Shown: in pieces, positions 11,492 to 22,820 of the stretch
Layout: every line of letters starts with the position of its first letter
Numbering within the stretch: the stretch's first letter is position 1
Source: Pelobates cultripes
Lineage: Eukaryota > Chordata > Amphibia > Anura > Pelobatidae
Assembly (NCBI GenBank): GCA_933207985.1
Contig: OW240921.1
Coordinates: 113,433,334 to 113,497,333, forward strand
Direction of reading: 5' to 3'
DNA: 64,000 bases
Made by a program: the position numbers and the translations under genes
The notes under the pieces: generated by a model
Databases searched by the model: none
Told to the model about the DNA's origin: nothing
What the model saw: the letters and a program-made list of their open reading frames with translations, nothing else

Positions 11492-12216
11492 ATGTCACAA
11501 GAATCTATCCCCATCGACGATCTACCATTTGACGAAGTACCCAGCATGCCAATCGGGCCTGGGTCTCCAGAGGAATCCCTTACCCCCTCTACCCCCAGGT
11601 CCCTGAGATCTTGGACTATCCCAAAAATTGCAGCAGAACTTAGACTCATCTCAGTGGTCTTATAAGCTAGAGACCCATGCCTTAACAAAAAACATTCTGT
11701 CCCCCAGTTTGTATATCGAGATGTCATCTGCACGGTGTATCCACATAGGAGGAAGGAGCTCTATCTGTATATGCATAAGGTAGTTGACTTAAGCATCAAG
11801 TATGGGGGGTCCTCCTTCTACAATTACCACAAGTCAGTGTCAGCCAAGGCAGCAACTCATCTGGCACAATTTAACATAAGAACTGACTGGTGCCGGATGG
11901 ACTCCGAACTTTTTTGCCGTCACTTTGCCGTTTGGAGGCCCCCGTCCTGTGCCTCCTGTAGCTCAACATTTCACTCCACTGACTTGTGCCCTTGCGGGCA
12001 GACCCTTCCACTTCCCCTTCTCACCACTCCTTCACCACACACACTAGGAAAGGAGGTGGGCAGAGGGACAACCTGGGCAGACCTATTTCGTTCCTGGGCA
12101 AGGTGCAGTTGTGCAATAACTTCAACGTTGGGGCATGCAGCTTCAGTGCATGCAGGTTGTTGCACATCTGCTCCATTTGCTTGAGAGCTCATACTAAGAC
12201 CATGTGCCCGGCCTGA
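11492..12216 (+). pseudogene. DIRS Gag (ORF1), frameshifted
   Basis: ATG at 11492 follows an acceptor-like TTTTTCAG. The first frame (MSQESIPIDDLPFDE...) stops near 11664. The Gag core continues in another frame at 11735-12000, with YHKSVSAKAATHLAQFNI and DSELFCRHFAVWRPPSCASC, a conserved DIRS Gag block. A third frame holds the finger CNNFNVGACSFSACRLLHIC followed by a CxxCxxxH-type tail. DIRS Gag proteins bind RNA through this finger. At least two frameshifts make it inactive. Confidence 0.7.
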
Positions 12217-12240
12217 CTGTCACCTAAGAAATAACTAACC

Positions 12241-13060
12241 ATGGTTAACATTGACATTGTGGCTTTCTACCTGCGTTCCCACCCAGCCAGGCATTTGGTA
12301 GATTATTTGGTGATGGACTTCTCACAGGGGTTTCACACGGGCCTCCTTGCCATCTCCACAGGCACACTCGAATGCCCTAACCTATTGTCAGCGTCTAACG
12401 ACCCGCTTACAGTGGACCACTTACTGTCCACAGAAACCAAGGCTGATTTCATGATTGGCCCTTTCATATCATCACCGTTTTCAGTCTGGCGTACTAACCC
12501 CATCGGGGTAGCACTACACAAGTACTCAAATAAAAAAGATTGATTATCGACCTCCCTGCACCTCATTCTTGTTCCATCCTCAGCATCAACTCTCTCATAC
12601 CCACATATGAGATTTCACTGCCCTACGAAAAAATTGAAGACGCAATGCAAGCTATCATCACAGCAGGCAGTAAGGCATGGTTGAGCAAGACCGATATTAC
12701 CAACGCCTTCACGCTCCTACCGATTCACCCCTCACTATGGCACTAAATGGCAGGACAGGTATTATTTCTCTACACGGCTCACTTTCGTGTCTAGGAGCAG
12801 CCTCAAGCTATTTGACATTTTTGCCGAGACCCTATGTTGGCTGCTCCTAAACATAGTTAGGTGTCCATCTGTTATCCACTATTTGGACAATTTTTGTTGG
12901 TAGAACCTGGCTCACAAACACCAAGTAGTATTCACAGCACCACAGCCCTTTTCACTATACTAGTGGTACCACTGTCCCGAAGTAAAACGCTTGGACCCTC
13001 TACCAAGCTAGTTTTCTTGGGCATAGTCTTAGACACTATATATTTTTAAGCCAACCTACC
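12241..13060 (+). pseudogene. DIRS reverse transcriptase, degenerate
   Basis: Frames between 12241 and 13060 carry the DIRS RT landmarks LSKTDITNAFTLLPIHP (12680-12740) and KLVFLGIVLDT (13005-13040). The catalytic-box region near 12880 reads VHYLDNF, where a YLDD-like motif is expected, and is followed by a stop. Three frames are needed to read through, so the enzyme cannot be made as it stands. Confidence 0.65.
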
Positions 13061-13110
13061 ACCCGAGAAATTGACCCGCATTAGGGAAGAAATCGGCCTG
13101 TTTCTGCGGA

Positions 13111-13809
13111 GTGATGCATGCACCAGAAAGGGACTTCAGTCCTTATTGGGGTCTCTTAACTTCCCGATGCGCATCATTCTGCAGGGCAGATCTTTCGTCT
13201 CTAGGCTACTGTGTTTACTCCATGGGATGCCCGACTCCTGCCCAAATTATATTGGATGGTCCTGCCAGGGCAGATTTGCACATGTGGAGTAACTTCTTGA
13301 CCGAATGGAACAGGGTCTCTCTGTTCATACCTCCACTATCCGAGCTCTCACCCACAATCTACACAGATGCAGCAGCACACACAGGGTTTGCAGCTATTTT
13401 TGGCAACCACTGGTTTAGGGATAAATGGCCCACTGAGACGGATACCTTGACGGCCTTTAGAGAAACATCCTCATTGTTCGAGATTTACCTCATTGTGGTG
13501 GTCGCCCACACATGGGGTCATCTCTGGATTGGAAAGGCAGTTAAAGGATTCTCACACAATTCACCAGCTTGCAAAATTATTAACAAGGGGCGGTCATACT
13601 CTCTAACCATCATGAGGCTGATTCGCAAACTGACTTGGCTGGCAACAACCACTCAGTTCCACCTAGTCTGCGTACACATTCCTGGTATCCATAACACTGC
13701 TGCTGATGCTCTTTCACGCTCTCAATTTCAGATCTTCGTCCAGGCGCTCTCTACAGCCCACCACCTACCATACAGGATACCACCTTTCCACGAGCTAATC
13801 CTGGATTAA
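13111..13809 (+). pseudogene. DIRS RT thumb/RNase H segment
   Basis: An open stretch of about 230 codons. It contains PTIYTDAAAHTGFAAIFG (first catalytic Asp of RNase H), the glutamate region FEIYLIVVVAHTWG, and VHIPGIHNTAADALSR, the conserved end of DIRS/Ngaro RNase H. It follows the RT frames and precedes the recombinase, the usual DIRS order. It is separated from both neighbours by stops, so it is part of a dead polyprotein. Confidence 0.75.
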
Positions 13810-13922
13810 AAGAGCTACTGCACCACGCTTAGGCACTCACAAACCATGAACTCTCACCCAACAGCACTATCACTTACGCTAGGGCACTGACTATTTTTAA
13901 CAAATTCACTGCAGAATTTCAC

Positions 13923-14548
13923 TTGCAAGGAGACTTCTCCATTAAAACCATGGTGGCTTTTGATTCCTTCTGTCACCAACACCTCAAATTATCACATAAT
14001 ACCATTAAGCTTTACCTTACTGGAGTACAACACCATGTCCTCACTAACTTTCCTAATCACGCACATTTCCTAACATCTTACTCTATTAAGAAAATCCTCA
14101 AGGTTATTTACAAGGTTACAGTTCCCCCGTTACTACCAGATTGCCTATAGATGGTCCTATTTTTAGGCTACTTAGCAACCTACTAGTCAAATCCCCATTT
14201 GACTATCACACAAACATGGTTATTAAAGCCACCATCTTTATGGCTTTCTATGGTTTCCTCAGACCTAGGGAGTTCACAGTCATACATCAAATAGATACCA
14301 CAATAAGCCTGAAACTTTCTCATCTAAAGAAAGTAGAAGACCACTACCTACTTTCATTACCTTCCACAAAAACTAACCACACCATTCATCCCACTATCAT
14401 TCCCCTCTTCCCAACCGAGAATGCCTGGTGCCCAGTCAAAGTACGTGACATATTCCTGGTATCTCACCACACACTCCACTATTACTACTCTAAGGGCACT
14501 CACTCACCACAGCTAAATTCACATCTCACGTCAGAACTCTACTATTAG
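13923..14548 (+). pseudogene. DIRS tyrosine recombinase, split
   Basis: Two adjacent frames (13923-14150, 14141-14548) together resemble DIRS recombinases. The N-terminal core-binding part has FCHQHLKLSHNTIKLYLTGVQ. The catalytic part has FMAFYGFLRPREFTV, where the conserved catalytic arginine of box I is expected, and LPSTKTNHTIHPTIIPL. The C-terminal box with H-x-x-R and the nucleophilic tyrosine is not clearly present before the element ends. A frameshift near 14145 disrupts it. Confidence 0.65.
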
Positions 14549-15056
14549 GACAAAATAATTGAGCTGCAACATTTTGGCTACCTATCAATTTTTCCAGTTT
14601 GGTAATTTGCTTTAGAAAAGGTACGAACGGTCGTGAGGTCAGGGGTAAAACAATTTTAACCCCTTCAGGACCGACCTGTTTTTGCAATGTTGTACATTAA
14701 CCCCTTAAGACCGGAGGGTGTACTATTACGCCCTATTCTAAGTGGCTCTGAACTCCGCAGGGCGTAGTAGTACGCCCTCCGTTTTTTTTTTTACTTACCT
14801 GCTCGACGGCGATCCCACGCCAGCGATAGCGGTTGGGGGTACTCCCAGAGAGTCCCCCGTGGCAGATCCTCCCTCCTGCAGCCCCCCGGCCATGTGAGAG
14901 TGAGGTCTTTGTGAGGACCTCACAATCACATGGCCGGGTTAGCTGCCTGCTGCATTGCCAGCAGGGGGACCGCCTGTAATGACAGATAGTCCCCCTGCTG
15001 GCTGGAAATAAAATAAATTAAAGCTAATAAGTGTAAAAAAATAAAATAATATACTT

Positions 15057-15361
15057 AGATCATATATATTATATATATATGATCTAAGTATATATATACA
15101 GATATACATACACACACATACACTGTCTAGGTGTATTTTACTATTAATATATATATATAATTATATATATATATATATTAATATCAAATTACACGTAGAC
15201 TGATACTGATTGAATATATATATAATTATTGTTATATATATATTTATATATAATATAAAAAAATGTAAATACGTTAAAAAATAAAATTAAAAAAATAATT
15301 AAAAATAAATAATTAAAAATATATAGATGTGTGTTATTTCATTCTAACTGTATTGTGATAG

Positions 15362-15398
<37 letters not shown>

Positions 15399-15498
15399 TC
15401 AAAATACACATAGAACGAAATAATATATATCTATATACATAAATATATATGTATATATCACTATATATATACCTATATATAAATAAAAAAATTTAAAA

Positions 15499-15545
<47 letters not shown>

Positions 15546-15560
15546 TACGTATATACATTT
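15057..15560. repeat. AT-dinucleotide microsatellite cluster
   Basis: Several (AT)n and (TATA)n runs separated by short words, with further short runs at 18217-18250, 19986-20018 and 33840-33890. They belong to the foldback element arms, and the inverted symmetry of (AT)n helps those arms to fold. No coding content. Confidence 0.85.
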
Positions 15561-15705
15561 ATTAATTCTACATATATATTTATGTAATATTTTTACATAA
15601 TTAGGTATCTTAATTAATTACAATTAGCGGGACCTGCCTGACAACCCATGCCGAAAGTATAGGGAATTTAATTTGCTAGCAGTATATTTAAGCGTATAAC
15701 TTTCC

Positions 15706-15975
15706 AAGACACCATAAAACCTGTACATGGGGGTTACTGTTCTACTCGGGAGACTTCACTGAACACAAATATTAGTGTTTCAAAACAGTAAAATGTATTG
15801 CAACGATGATATCGCCAGTAAAAGTGACTTTTTTTGCATTTTTCACACGCAAACAGCACGGATGATATTATTGCTGTGATACTTTTTACTGTTTTGAAAC
15901 ACAAATATTTGTGTTCAGCGAAGTCTCCCGAGTACAACAGTACCCCTCATGTACAGGTTTTATGGTGTTTTCAAA
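15706..15975. repeat. Hairpin 1 of the foldback element
   Basis: CATAAAACCTGTACATG at 15712-15728 is mirrored by CATGTACAGGTTTTATGG at 15948-15965, and the arms in between pair (ACTTCACTGAACACAAATATT against AATATTTGTGTTCAGCGAAGT). A related hairpin occurs at 17650-17920, and by duplication at 19420-19690. Confidence 0.75.
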
Positions 15976-16110
15976 AGTTACACCATCAAATATAAGGCTT
16001 GTGTTTCATTTTTTTCACATTAATATTCGCCAGCTTGGTTACGTTGCCTTTGAGACCCTACGGTAGCCCAAGAATGAAAATTACCCCTATGATGGCATAC
16101 CATTTGCAAT

Positions 16111-16312
16111 AGTAGACAACCCAAGGTATTGCAAATGGGGTATGTCCAGTCTTTTTTAGTAGCCACTAAGTCACAAACACTAGCCAAAATTGGCGTTTTT
16201 TGCATTTTTCACACACAAACAAATACTAACGCTAACTTTGGTCAGTGTTTGTGATCAAATGGCTACTAAAAAAGACTGGACATACCCCATTTGCAATACC
16301 TTGGGTTGTCTA
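16111..16312. repeat. Hairpin 2 of the foldback element
   Basis: GTAGACAACCCAAGGTATTG at 16111 is mirrored by CAATACCTTGGGTTGTCTAC ending at 16312. The arms between include GACTGGACATACCCC and its complement, around a short loop near 16210. A related hairpin lies at 17300-17512, again copied at 19069-19281. Confidence 0.8.
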
Positions 16313-16701
16313 CTATTGCAAATGGTATGCCATTATGGGTGTAAATTTTATTCCTGGGCTAATATACAGTCCCAAAGGCAACGTAACCAATCTGGCGAAT
16401 TTCAATTTCAAATGTAATGAGCTATATTTGACCCTGTAACTTCCCAAAATGCCATAAAACCTGTACATAGGGGGTACTGTTTTACACATGAGACTTTGCT
16501 GAATACAAATATGTGTATTTTATTGCAGTAAAAGCAAACAGTATTATGACATTGACAGTTAAAATGTCATGTAGAACTAAAAAAATAAAAAAAATCTTAT
16601 TGTCTCCCATTTTTTTCATATTAAATTATGTTTTATAGCTACATGTTTGATATTAAATGAAAGCCCTGTTTCCCCTGAATAAAATTATATATAATAAGGG
16701 T

Positions 16702-18213
16702 GGGTGCATTTAATATGAAAGAGGTGAATTACTGTTGGACAGACATGTAGCGCAAATGCCAGGTTTTGTTTACGTTTTGTTTTGTTCACAACGTGTACAT
16801 TTGGCTCAGTCCTTAAGGGGTTAAGGGCCAGGGCTCTTTTAACACTTTTGTGGTGTTTGTGTTTAGCTGTAATTTTCCTCTCTCTCATTTACTGTTCCCA
16901 TACAAGTTATATATTGTTTTTTTCAGGACAAAATGGGCTTTCTTTACATACCATTATTTGTATCATGTCATATAATTTACTTTAAGAAAATAATAAAATA
17001 TGGTGAAAAATTAAAAAAAAAACATGTTTTTGACTTTTGCATGAAAAATCTTTTATGTACCTACGAAAGCTAATGAAAAAAACTGCTAAATAGATTAAAA
17101 ATGTTGTCCTGAGATTTAAAAAAAAAAAAACAGTGTTTACGTGCTTTATTGCTTTTTTGCAAGTTATAGGGCTATATGTATAAATAGGAAATTGCTGTTT
17201 CAAAATATATATTTTTAAAATGTATAAATAGTGACTTGTAACACTATTATCTGTCATAAATCTCTGAATCACACCCCACATGTACATATTTTTTTAAAGT
17301 AGACAACCCAGGGTATTCAATATGGGGTATGTCCAGTCTTTTTTAGTAGCCACTAAGTCATAAACACTGGCCAATATTAGTGTTCATATTTGTCTGTGTG
17401 TAAAAAAAAGTAAAAAACTAAATTAAATGCTGATTTTGGCCAGTCTTTGTGACTAAGTGGCTACTAAAAAAGACTGGACATACCCCATTTGCAATACCTT
17501 GGGTTGTCTTCTTTTGCAAATAGTATGTCATCATAGGGGTAATTCTCATTCCTGGGCTATCATATGCTCTCAAAGGAAACATAACCAACCTGGCAATTTT
17601 CAATGTACAAATGTTTGACCCTTATATTTGACCCTGTAATTTTCAAAAATGCTATAATACCTGTACATGGGGGGTACTGTTATACTCGGGAAACTTTGCT
17701 GAACACAAATATTAGTCTTTCAAAACAGTAAAACGTATCACAACAATGATATCAACAGTAAAAGTGCTGTTTGTGTGTGAACAATGCATAAAAGTCACTT
17801 TTGCTGACAATATCATCCCTGTGATATGTCTTACTGTTTTGAATCACTAATATTTGTGTTCAGCGAAGTCTCCCGAGTAAAACAGTACCCCCCATGTACA
17901 GGTTTTAGGGTGTCATAGAAAGTTACAGGGTAAAATACAGTGCTAGCAAATTAAATTCTCTGGACTTTCGGCCTGGGTTGTCAGGCAGATCCCTCAAATT
18001 GCAATCAATAAAATTACTTAATTATGTAAAAATATTACATAAATACACATGTAGAATTTAAATATATATGCATGTTTATATAGTTGAAGTCTATGTGTAT
18101 ATTTATATAATTATTTATGTAATTTTGTGTATGGACATATGTATATTTCGTATTATTTTTACTTATTTATATATACATAGATATATATACAATTCTATTC
18201 TAAGTGTGTTTTG

Positions 18214-18252
<39 letters not shown>

Positions 18253-18470
18253 TCACAATACCGTTAGAATAAAATTTCATGGGTGGAGCGTGATGACGTA
18301 GGCGGGCGTGCGTCTACGTGAGAGGAGGGGCGGTATGGTGGATGGCGGCCGGCAGCGTTTTTTTCTGGCGGGTGGAGTGAGCGTGGAGTGAGCGACTGAG
18401 AGGAGGACCGGGCGGACGGAATTTGGGACTTCAGCTCTCTCTGTAGCCTGCTGAGGATTGTGGGCCATCC
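16702..18470. repeat. 1769-bp tandem duplication, copy 1
   Basis: The sequence from GGGTGCATTTAATATG (16702) to GGGCCATCC (18470) repeats at once as 18471-20239 with a constant offset of 1769. The copies are over 99% alike by eye. Most of the differences I found are C/T changes at CpG: ACATGTAG/ACACGTAG, ATACCG/ATACTG and GGACCGGGCGGACGG/GGACTGGGCGGATGG. Copy 1 ends in 190 bp of L1 5' sequence, so it formed after the L1 insertion. The junction shares only GG or GGG. Confidence 0.9.
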
Positions 18471-18472
18471 GG
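18281..18472 (+). mobile_element. Duplicated first 190 bp of the L1 5' UTR
   Basis: Identical in content to 20050-20241, apart from CpG transitions, and preceded by the same AAAATTTCAT target sequence (18271-18280). It is not a separate insertion; it was carried into copy 1 of the tandem duplication. It is GC- and CpG-rich, as L1 promoters are. Confidence 0.85.
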
Positions 18473-19982
18473 GTGCATTTAATATGAAAGAGGTGAATTA
18501 CTGTTGGACAGACATGTAGCGCAAATGCCAGGTTTTGTTTACGTTTTGTTTTGTTCACAACGTGTACATTTGGCTCAGTCCTTAAGGGGTTAAGGGCCAG
18601 GGCTCTTTTAACACTTTTGTGGTGTTTGTGTTTAGCTGTAATTTTCCTCTCTCTCATTTACTGTTCCCATACAAGTTATATATTGTTTTTTTCAGGACAA
18701 AATGGGCTTTCTTTACATACCATTATTTGTATCATGTCATATAATTTACTTTAAGAAAATAATAAAATATGGTGAAAAATTAAAAAAAAAACATGTTTTT
18801 GACTTTTGCATGAAAAATCTTTTATGTACCTACGAAAGCTAATGAAAAAAACTGCTAAATAGATTAAAAATGTTGTCCTGAGATTTAAAAAAAAAAAAAC
18901 AGTGTTTACGTGCTTTATTGCTTTTTTGCAAGTTATAGGGCTATATGTATAAATAGGAAATTGCTGTTTCAAAATATATATTTTTAAAATGTATAAATAG
19001 TGACTTGTAACACTATTATCTGTCATAAATCTCTGAATCACACCCCACATGTACATATTTTTTTAAAGTAGACAACCCAGGGTATTCAATATGGGGTATG
19101 TCCAGTCTTTTTTAGTAGCCACTAAGTCATAAACACTGGCCAATATTAGTGTTCATATTTGTCTGTGTGTAAAAAAAAGTAAAAAACTAAATTAAATGCT
19201 GATTTTGGCCAGTCTTTGTGACTAAGTGGCTACTAAAAAAGACTGGACATACCCCATTTGCAATACCTTGGGTTGTCTTCTTTTGCAATTAGTATGTCAT
19301 CATAGGGGTAATTCTCATTCCTGGGCTATCATATGCTCTCAAAGGAAACATAACCAACCTGGCAATTTTCAATGTACAAATGTTTGACCCTTATATTTGA
19401 CCCTGTAATTTTCAAAAATGCTATAATACCTGTACATGGGGGGTACTGTTATACTCGGGAAACTTTGCTGAACACAAATATTAGTCTTTCAAAACAGTAA
19501 AACGTATCACAACAATGATATCAACAGTAAAAGTGCTGTTTGTGTGTGAACAATGCATAAAAGTCACTTTTGCTGACAATATCATCCCTGTGATATGTCT
19601 TACTGTTTTGAATCACTAATATTTGTGTTCAGCGAAGTCTCCCGAGTAAAACAGTACCCCCCATGTACAGGTTTTAGGGTGTCATAGAAAGTTACAGGGT
19701 AAAATACAGTGCTAGCAAATTAAATTCTCTGGACTTTCGGCCTGGGTTGTCAGGCAGATCCCTCAAATTGCAATCAATAAAATTACTTAATTATGTAAAA
19801 ATATTACATAAATACACACGTAGAATTTAAATATATATGCATGTTTATATAGTTGAAGTCTATGTGTATATTTATATAATTATTTATGTAATTTTGTGTA
19901 TGGACATATGTATATTTCGTATTATTTTTACTTATTTATATATACATAGATATATATACAATTCTATTCTAAGTGTGTTTTG

Positions 19983-20021
<39 letters not shown>

Positions 20022-20239
20022 TCACAATACTGTTAGAATAAAATTTCATGGGTGGAGCGTGATGACGTAGGCGGGCGTGCGTCTACGTGAGAGGAGGGGC
20101 GGTATGGTGGATGGCGGCCGGCAGCGTTTTTTTCTGGCGGGTGGAGTGAGCGTGGAGTGAGCGACTGAGAGGAGGACTGGGCGGATGGAATTTGGGACTT
20201 CAGCTCTCTCTGTAGCCTGCTGAGGATTGTGGGCCATCC
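18471..20239. repeat. 1769-bp tandem duplication, copy 2
   Basis: Second copy of 16702-18470. Its end continues without a break into the rest of the L1 5' UTR (GAGATGCACTGGGGG), so this copy holds the original L1 junction. Confidence 0.9.
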
Positions 20240-20759
20240 GGAGATGCACTGGGGGTCCGGTGAGAAGAGAAGTTCTCGATATACACGCTGGACATACAGG
20301 CTCGAAAGATAAGTCTGTTTTCATGTTTTATCGATATAACTAAAACGAACAGAGCAACATTGTATCTGAGAGGGTGAAAGAGAGAAGGGGGATGAGGGTA
20401 GAAAACAGAAACCAGTGCAAATATGTTTCTTGCAAAGTACTAGGAGAGAGGAGAAAGTTGAGGGGTGAAGCCTCAAAAAAAATAATTGGATTATAAATAT
20501 TGAGGACAAGTTTTGTTGTCTTGTTGTTTAAAAAAAAGAAGAAAGGACAAAAGGAAGAAAGGACAAAAGGAGGAAAAAGGAGAAGAAAAAAGAAGGGAAA
20601 AAGAGAAAAGAAAAGATACAAAGAAAAAGAGAGCCTCACAAAAAAATAGGGTAAGGTGAAGCTTGAAGAAAAAAAAAAAAGGAGGAAAGGAAACTGAGAA
20701 AAACAATAAGAAAGAAAAGGGAAGAATAAAAGTATAGACGATCTTTTATAGAAAATAAA

Positions 20760-21602
20760 ATGGCAACCAGAAAGCCACAGGAGAAAAGAAAAAAAAGAGA
20801 AAAAAAAGACATCATCACTGATAAAAGGTTATCAGGATATTTCTCCCCTCCTCCAAACAAATTCCAACTGAATTCTGAAAATCAGGATAATTCCCCTCCC
20901 CCCAAATTTAACTCTAATCCCTCTCATGCTGCACATGCAGGTAAACCTCTAACTGAAGAGATCTTAATTAATTACCTGGAGAAATTACAGGACAATATTA
21001 AAGAAGATATCCAAAAAGGATCACTAGATTTAAAACAAGAGATAAGAGATATGAAAGTCCAATTGGAATCTATAGAGTCTAAGATGATGCAAACAGACTT
21101 AAAAAACGTGCATATAGAGTCAGTAATGACAGACCTACAATCCAAGGTAGAATTATTAGAGGACAAACTAAATGATTTGGAAGATCGTTCCAGGAGAACC
21201 AATATAAGAATCCGTAATATTCCTGAACAAATTAATGATTCTTCACTAAAAAAAATTCTGATGGAATACTTTGAAACAGTATTATCTCAAGTTGGTTTTC
21301 AAGATTCAGAATTAGACAGATACCACAGGTTACCTAGACCCAGAAATGTGGCAGAATCATTACCAAGAGATGTAATTGTTAAATTTCAATCTTTCTACAT
21401 TAAAAATCAAATAATGAGTTTTGTGAGAAATAATCCGGTTACAGAAGAGAGATTTAAGAACTTGAAGATTTTCCCTGATTTATCTTTCCATACAAGAGCA
21501 TGGCGGAAAAGCTTTAGTCAGGAACTATCCATATTAAGAGCCAAAGAAGTGAAATATATATGGGGATTTCCTAAATGCCTTAGGATCTTCTGGAGAGAAT
21601 AA
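20760..21602 (+). CDS. L1 ORF1 protein (RNA-binding chaperone), 280 aa
   Basis: An intact frame of 280 codons. It has a lysine/arginine-rich N-terminus (about residues 1-25), a coiled coil of heptads (about 65-145, e.g. LQSKVELLEDKLNDLEDRSR), and the RRM-like core opening with RRTNIRIRNIPE (about 145). Then come DRYHRLPRPRN and RDVIVKFQSF, motifs typical of L1 ORF1/transposase_22 proteins. The C-terminal domain holds ARAWRKSF-like residues. L1 ORF1p forms trimers through the coiled coil and packages L1 RNA. The start is the first ATG after a purine-rich leader (20520-20760). It is followed by about 1.1 kb of spacer before ORF2. Confidence 0.9.
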   Translation: MATRKPQEKRKKREKKDIITDKRLSGYFSPPPNKFQLNSENQDNSPPPKFNSNPSHAAHAGKPLTEEILINYLEKLQDNIKEDIQKGSLDLKQEIRDMKVQLESIESKMMQTDLKNVHIESVMTDLQSKVELLEDKLNDLEDRSRRTNIRIRNIPEQINDSSLKKILMEYFETVLSQVGFQDSELDRYHRLPRPRNVAESLPRDVIVKFQSFYIKNQIMSFVRNNPVTEERFKNLKIFPDLSFHTRAWRKSFSQELSILRAKEVKYIWGFPKCLRIFWRE

Positions 21603-22696
21603 AATGAAAAACTACTCTGGATGCCTTGAGAAAATGGATGGAAGAAAAATCAATAGCGGGTGTTATATGATTCAGGAATAATAACCAAAAACTGAAGATG
21701 TTTCGCAGTTCGCAGTTGTCTGGATGAAAATGAACAATTAGAATTATATATTTTTTTTTTCTCTTCTCGAGTGGTTTGGTGCGAATAGATAGATAACAAT
21801 GTAAAGGATGGAGATAAGTTAAAGGTTAAGAATAAGTATGAATAATAAGTGAATGGTGGGTTTATTTGTACACGTTTTAAGATGGATGTTAAGAGTTAAT
21901 ATTTTAAAGGAGAAAATATGCACATAGACTGGGTAAACTCATAAAATTCGATAGTTTTAATATAGTAAAGGGATGTAATTTTTACACATAGAATTAGAAA
22001 CTGATAAAGTGTTAGGAGATATTGGAAATTTGAATAAGAACCACGGAAGGAATCAATAATGGATGGATTTTGTATACACAGTAGGAATAGATAAATTCTT
22101 AACGATTATATACAAATAATCACCACAAGATTAAAATACATGGTTGGATTTGACACATTAAAGAGATAGATTTGTATATATTGTTACACAAATACATAAT
22201 TGGTTGGGGGGTAATAGTAAGTGGTATAAGAAGCATGGAAGATTTTCTATAAACAACTGGATAGATCTTTTAAAATAATGGAATTATATAAACTGCTAGT
22301 GATTATACATCCATAATTATCGAGGGATGCAGGATGTAAATAAGGTTTTTTTTTTTTTTCTTCTTCCGAGTAATTATATGAGATAGTAGAGTGTTCTCAA
22401 ATATAAGGAATAAGATTTTCGGTTACTCTCCTCCATACCTGCCCCACCAAGTGTCATCTTTTTTGTTGACACAAATACCGTGATATGGTAATCCTAAATA
22501 CCATCTCACGAGGACAAAGATGGCCCTGGAGTGATATGCCGAGAGGAAACCTTTCGGGAGCCAGGCTGTGTTGGGCCAGACTGGGTGTTTTTCCCATAAG
22601 GCTTTTGTGGGTCTATGTACAATGGACCATTTGTGTTTTATGTAAATGAATTGCAGCTCTCTTGGGGTTAGTGGAAACAATGATTTTTGATTTAAA
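21603..22696 (+). other. L1 inter-ORF spacer
   Basis: AT-rich, stop-dense sequence between ORF1 and ORF2. No conserved protein was recognised. An open frame on the minus strand at 22423-22746 appears to be chance. Spacers this long occur in some non-mammalian L1-clade LINEs. Its function, for example internal ribosome entry for ORF2, is unknown. Confidence 0.5.
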
Positions 22697-22820
22697 ATGG
22701 TAAAGATGATTTCAGTTAATGTCCAAGGCCTTAATTCTCCAATCAAAAAATTTTTAATTTATGATTATATGTTAAGAAATAAAGTGGAAGTGGGCTTTTT
22801 TCAAGAAACTCATTGGTTAG
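22697..22820 (+). pseudogene. L1 ORF2, 5' piece (endonuclease start), cut by LTR element
   Basis: ATG at 22697 opens MISVNVQGLNSPIKKF, the first motif of the L1 apurinic-type endonuclease. VGFFQETHWL follows, containing the conserved catalytic glutamate (QETHW). The frame is interrupted at 22820/22821 by the LTR retrotransposon. Counting the GTTAG duplication once, it would continue in frame with sequence after 29450, so ORF2 was open here when the LTR element landed. Confidence 0.9.

Larger units (their letters stand above)
9813..14628 (+). mobile_element. DIRS-like tyrosine-recombinase retrotransposon (degenerate)
   Basis: It encodes, in order, a DIRS-type Gag with a CCCH-like finger, RT, RNase H and a tyrosine recombinase; there is no DDE integrase and no protease. 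The outer words GTTCGTA (9813) and TACGAAC (14622-14628) are inverted and abut flank that aligns with unit B near 60670 and 60870, so I take them as the ends. A related palindromic word (CGTTCGTTCATACGAACG, about 10368) lies inside. Every coding part has stops or frameshifts, so the copy is dead. The exact ends and the internal complementary region were not resolved. Confidence 0.7.

Noticed and set aside
12241..14548. DIRS element as a full-length active copy
   Set aside because: All parts are frameshifted, the catalytic RT box is damaged and the recombinase C-terminus is not found.
15057..15560. Possible CRISPR-like or regulatory array of regular repeats
   Set aside because: Simple (AT)n microsatellites in a eukaryotic transposon; no spacer-repeat structure.
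18277..18657. 126-codon minus-strand frame and its copy at 20046
   Set aside because: Crosses the junction between the L1 5' UTR and foldback DNA created by the tandem duplication. A chance frame.
20340..20860. Several overlapping minus-strand open frames rich in F/S/L
   Set aside because: They are the complement of the purine-rich L1 leader before ORF1. Low-complexity composition, no family motif.
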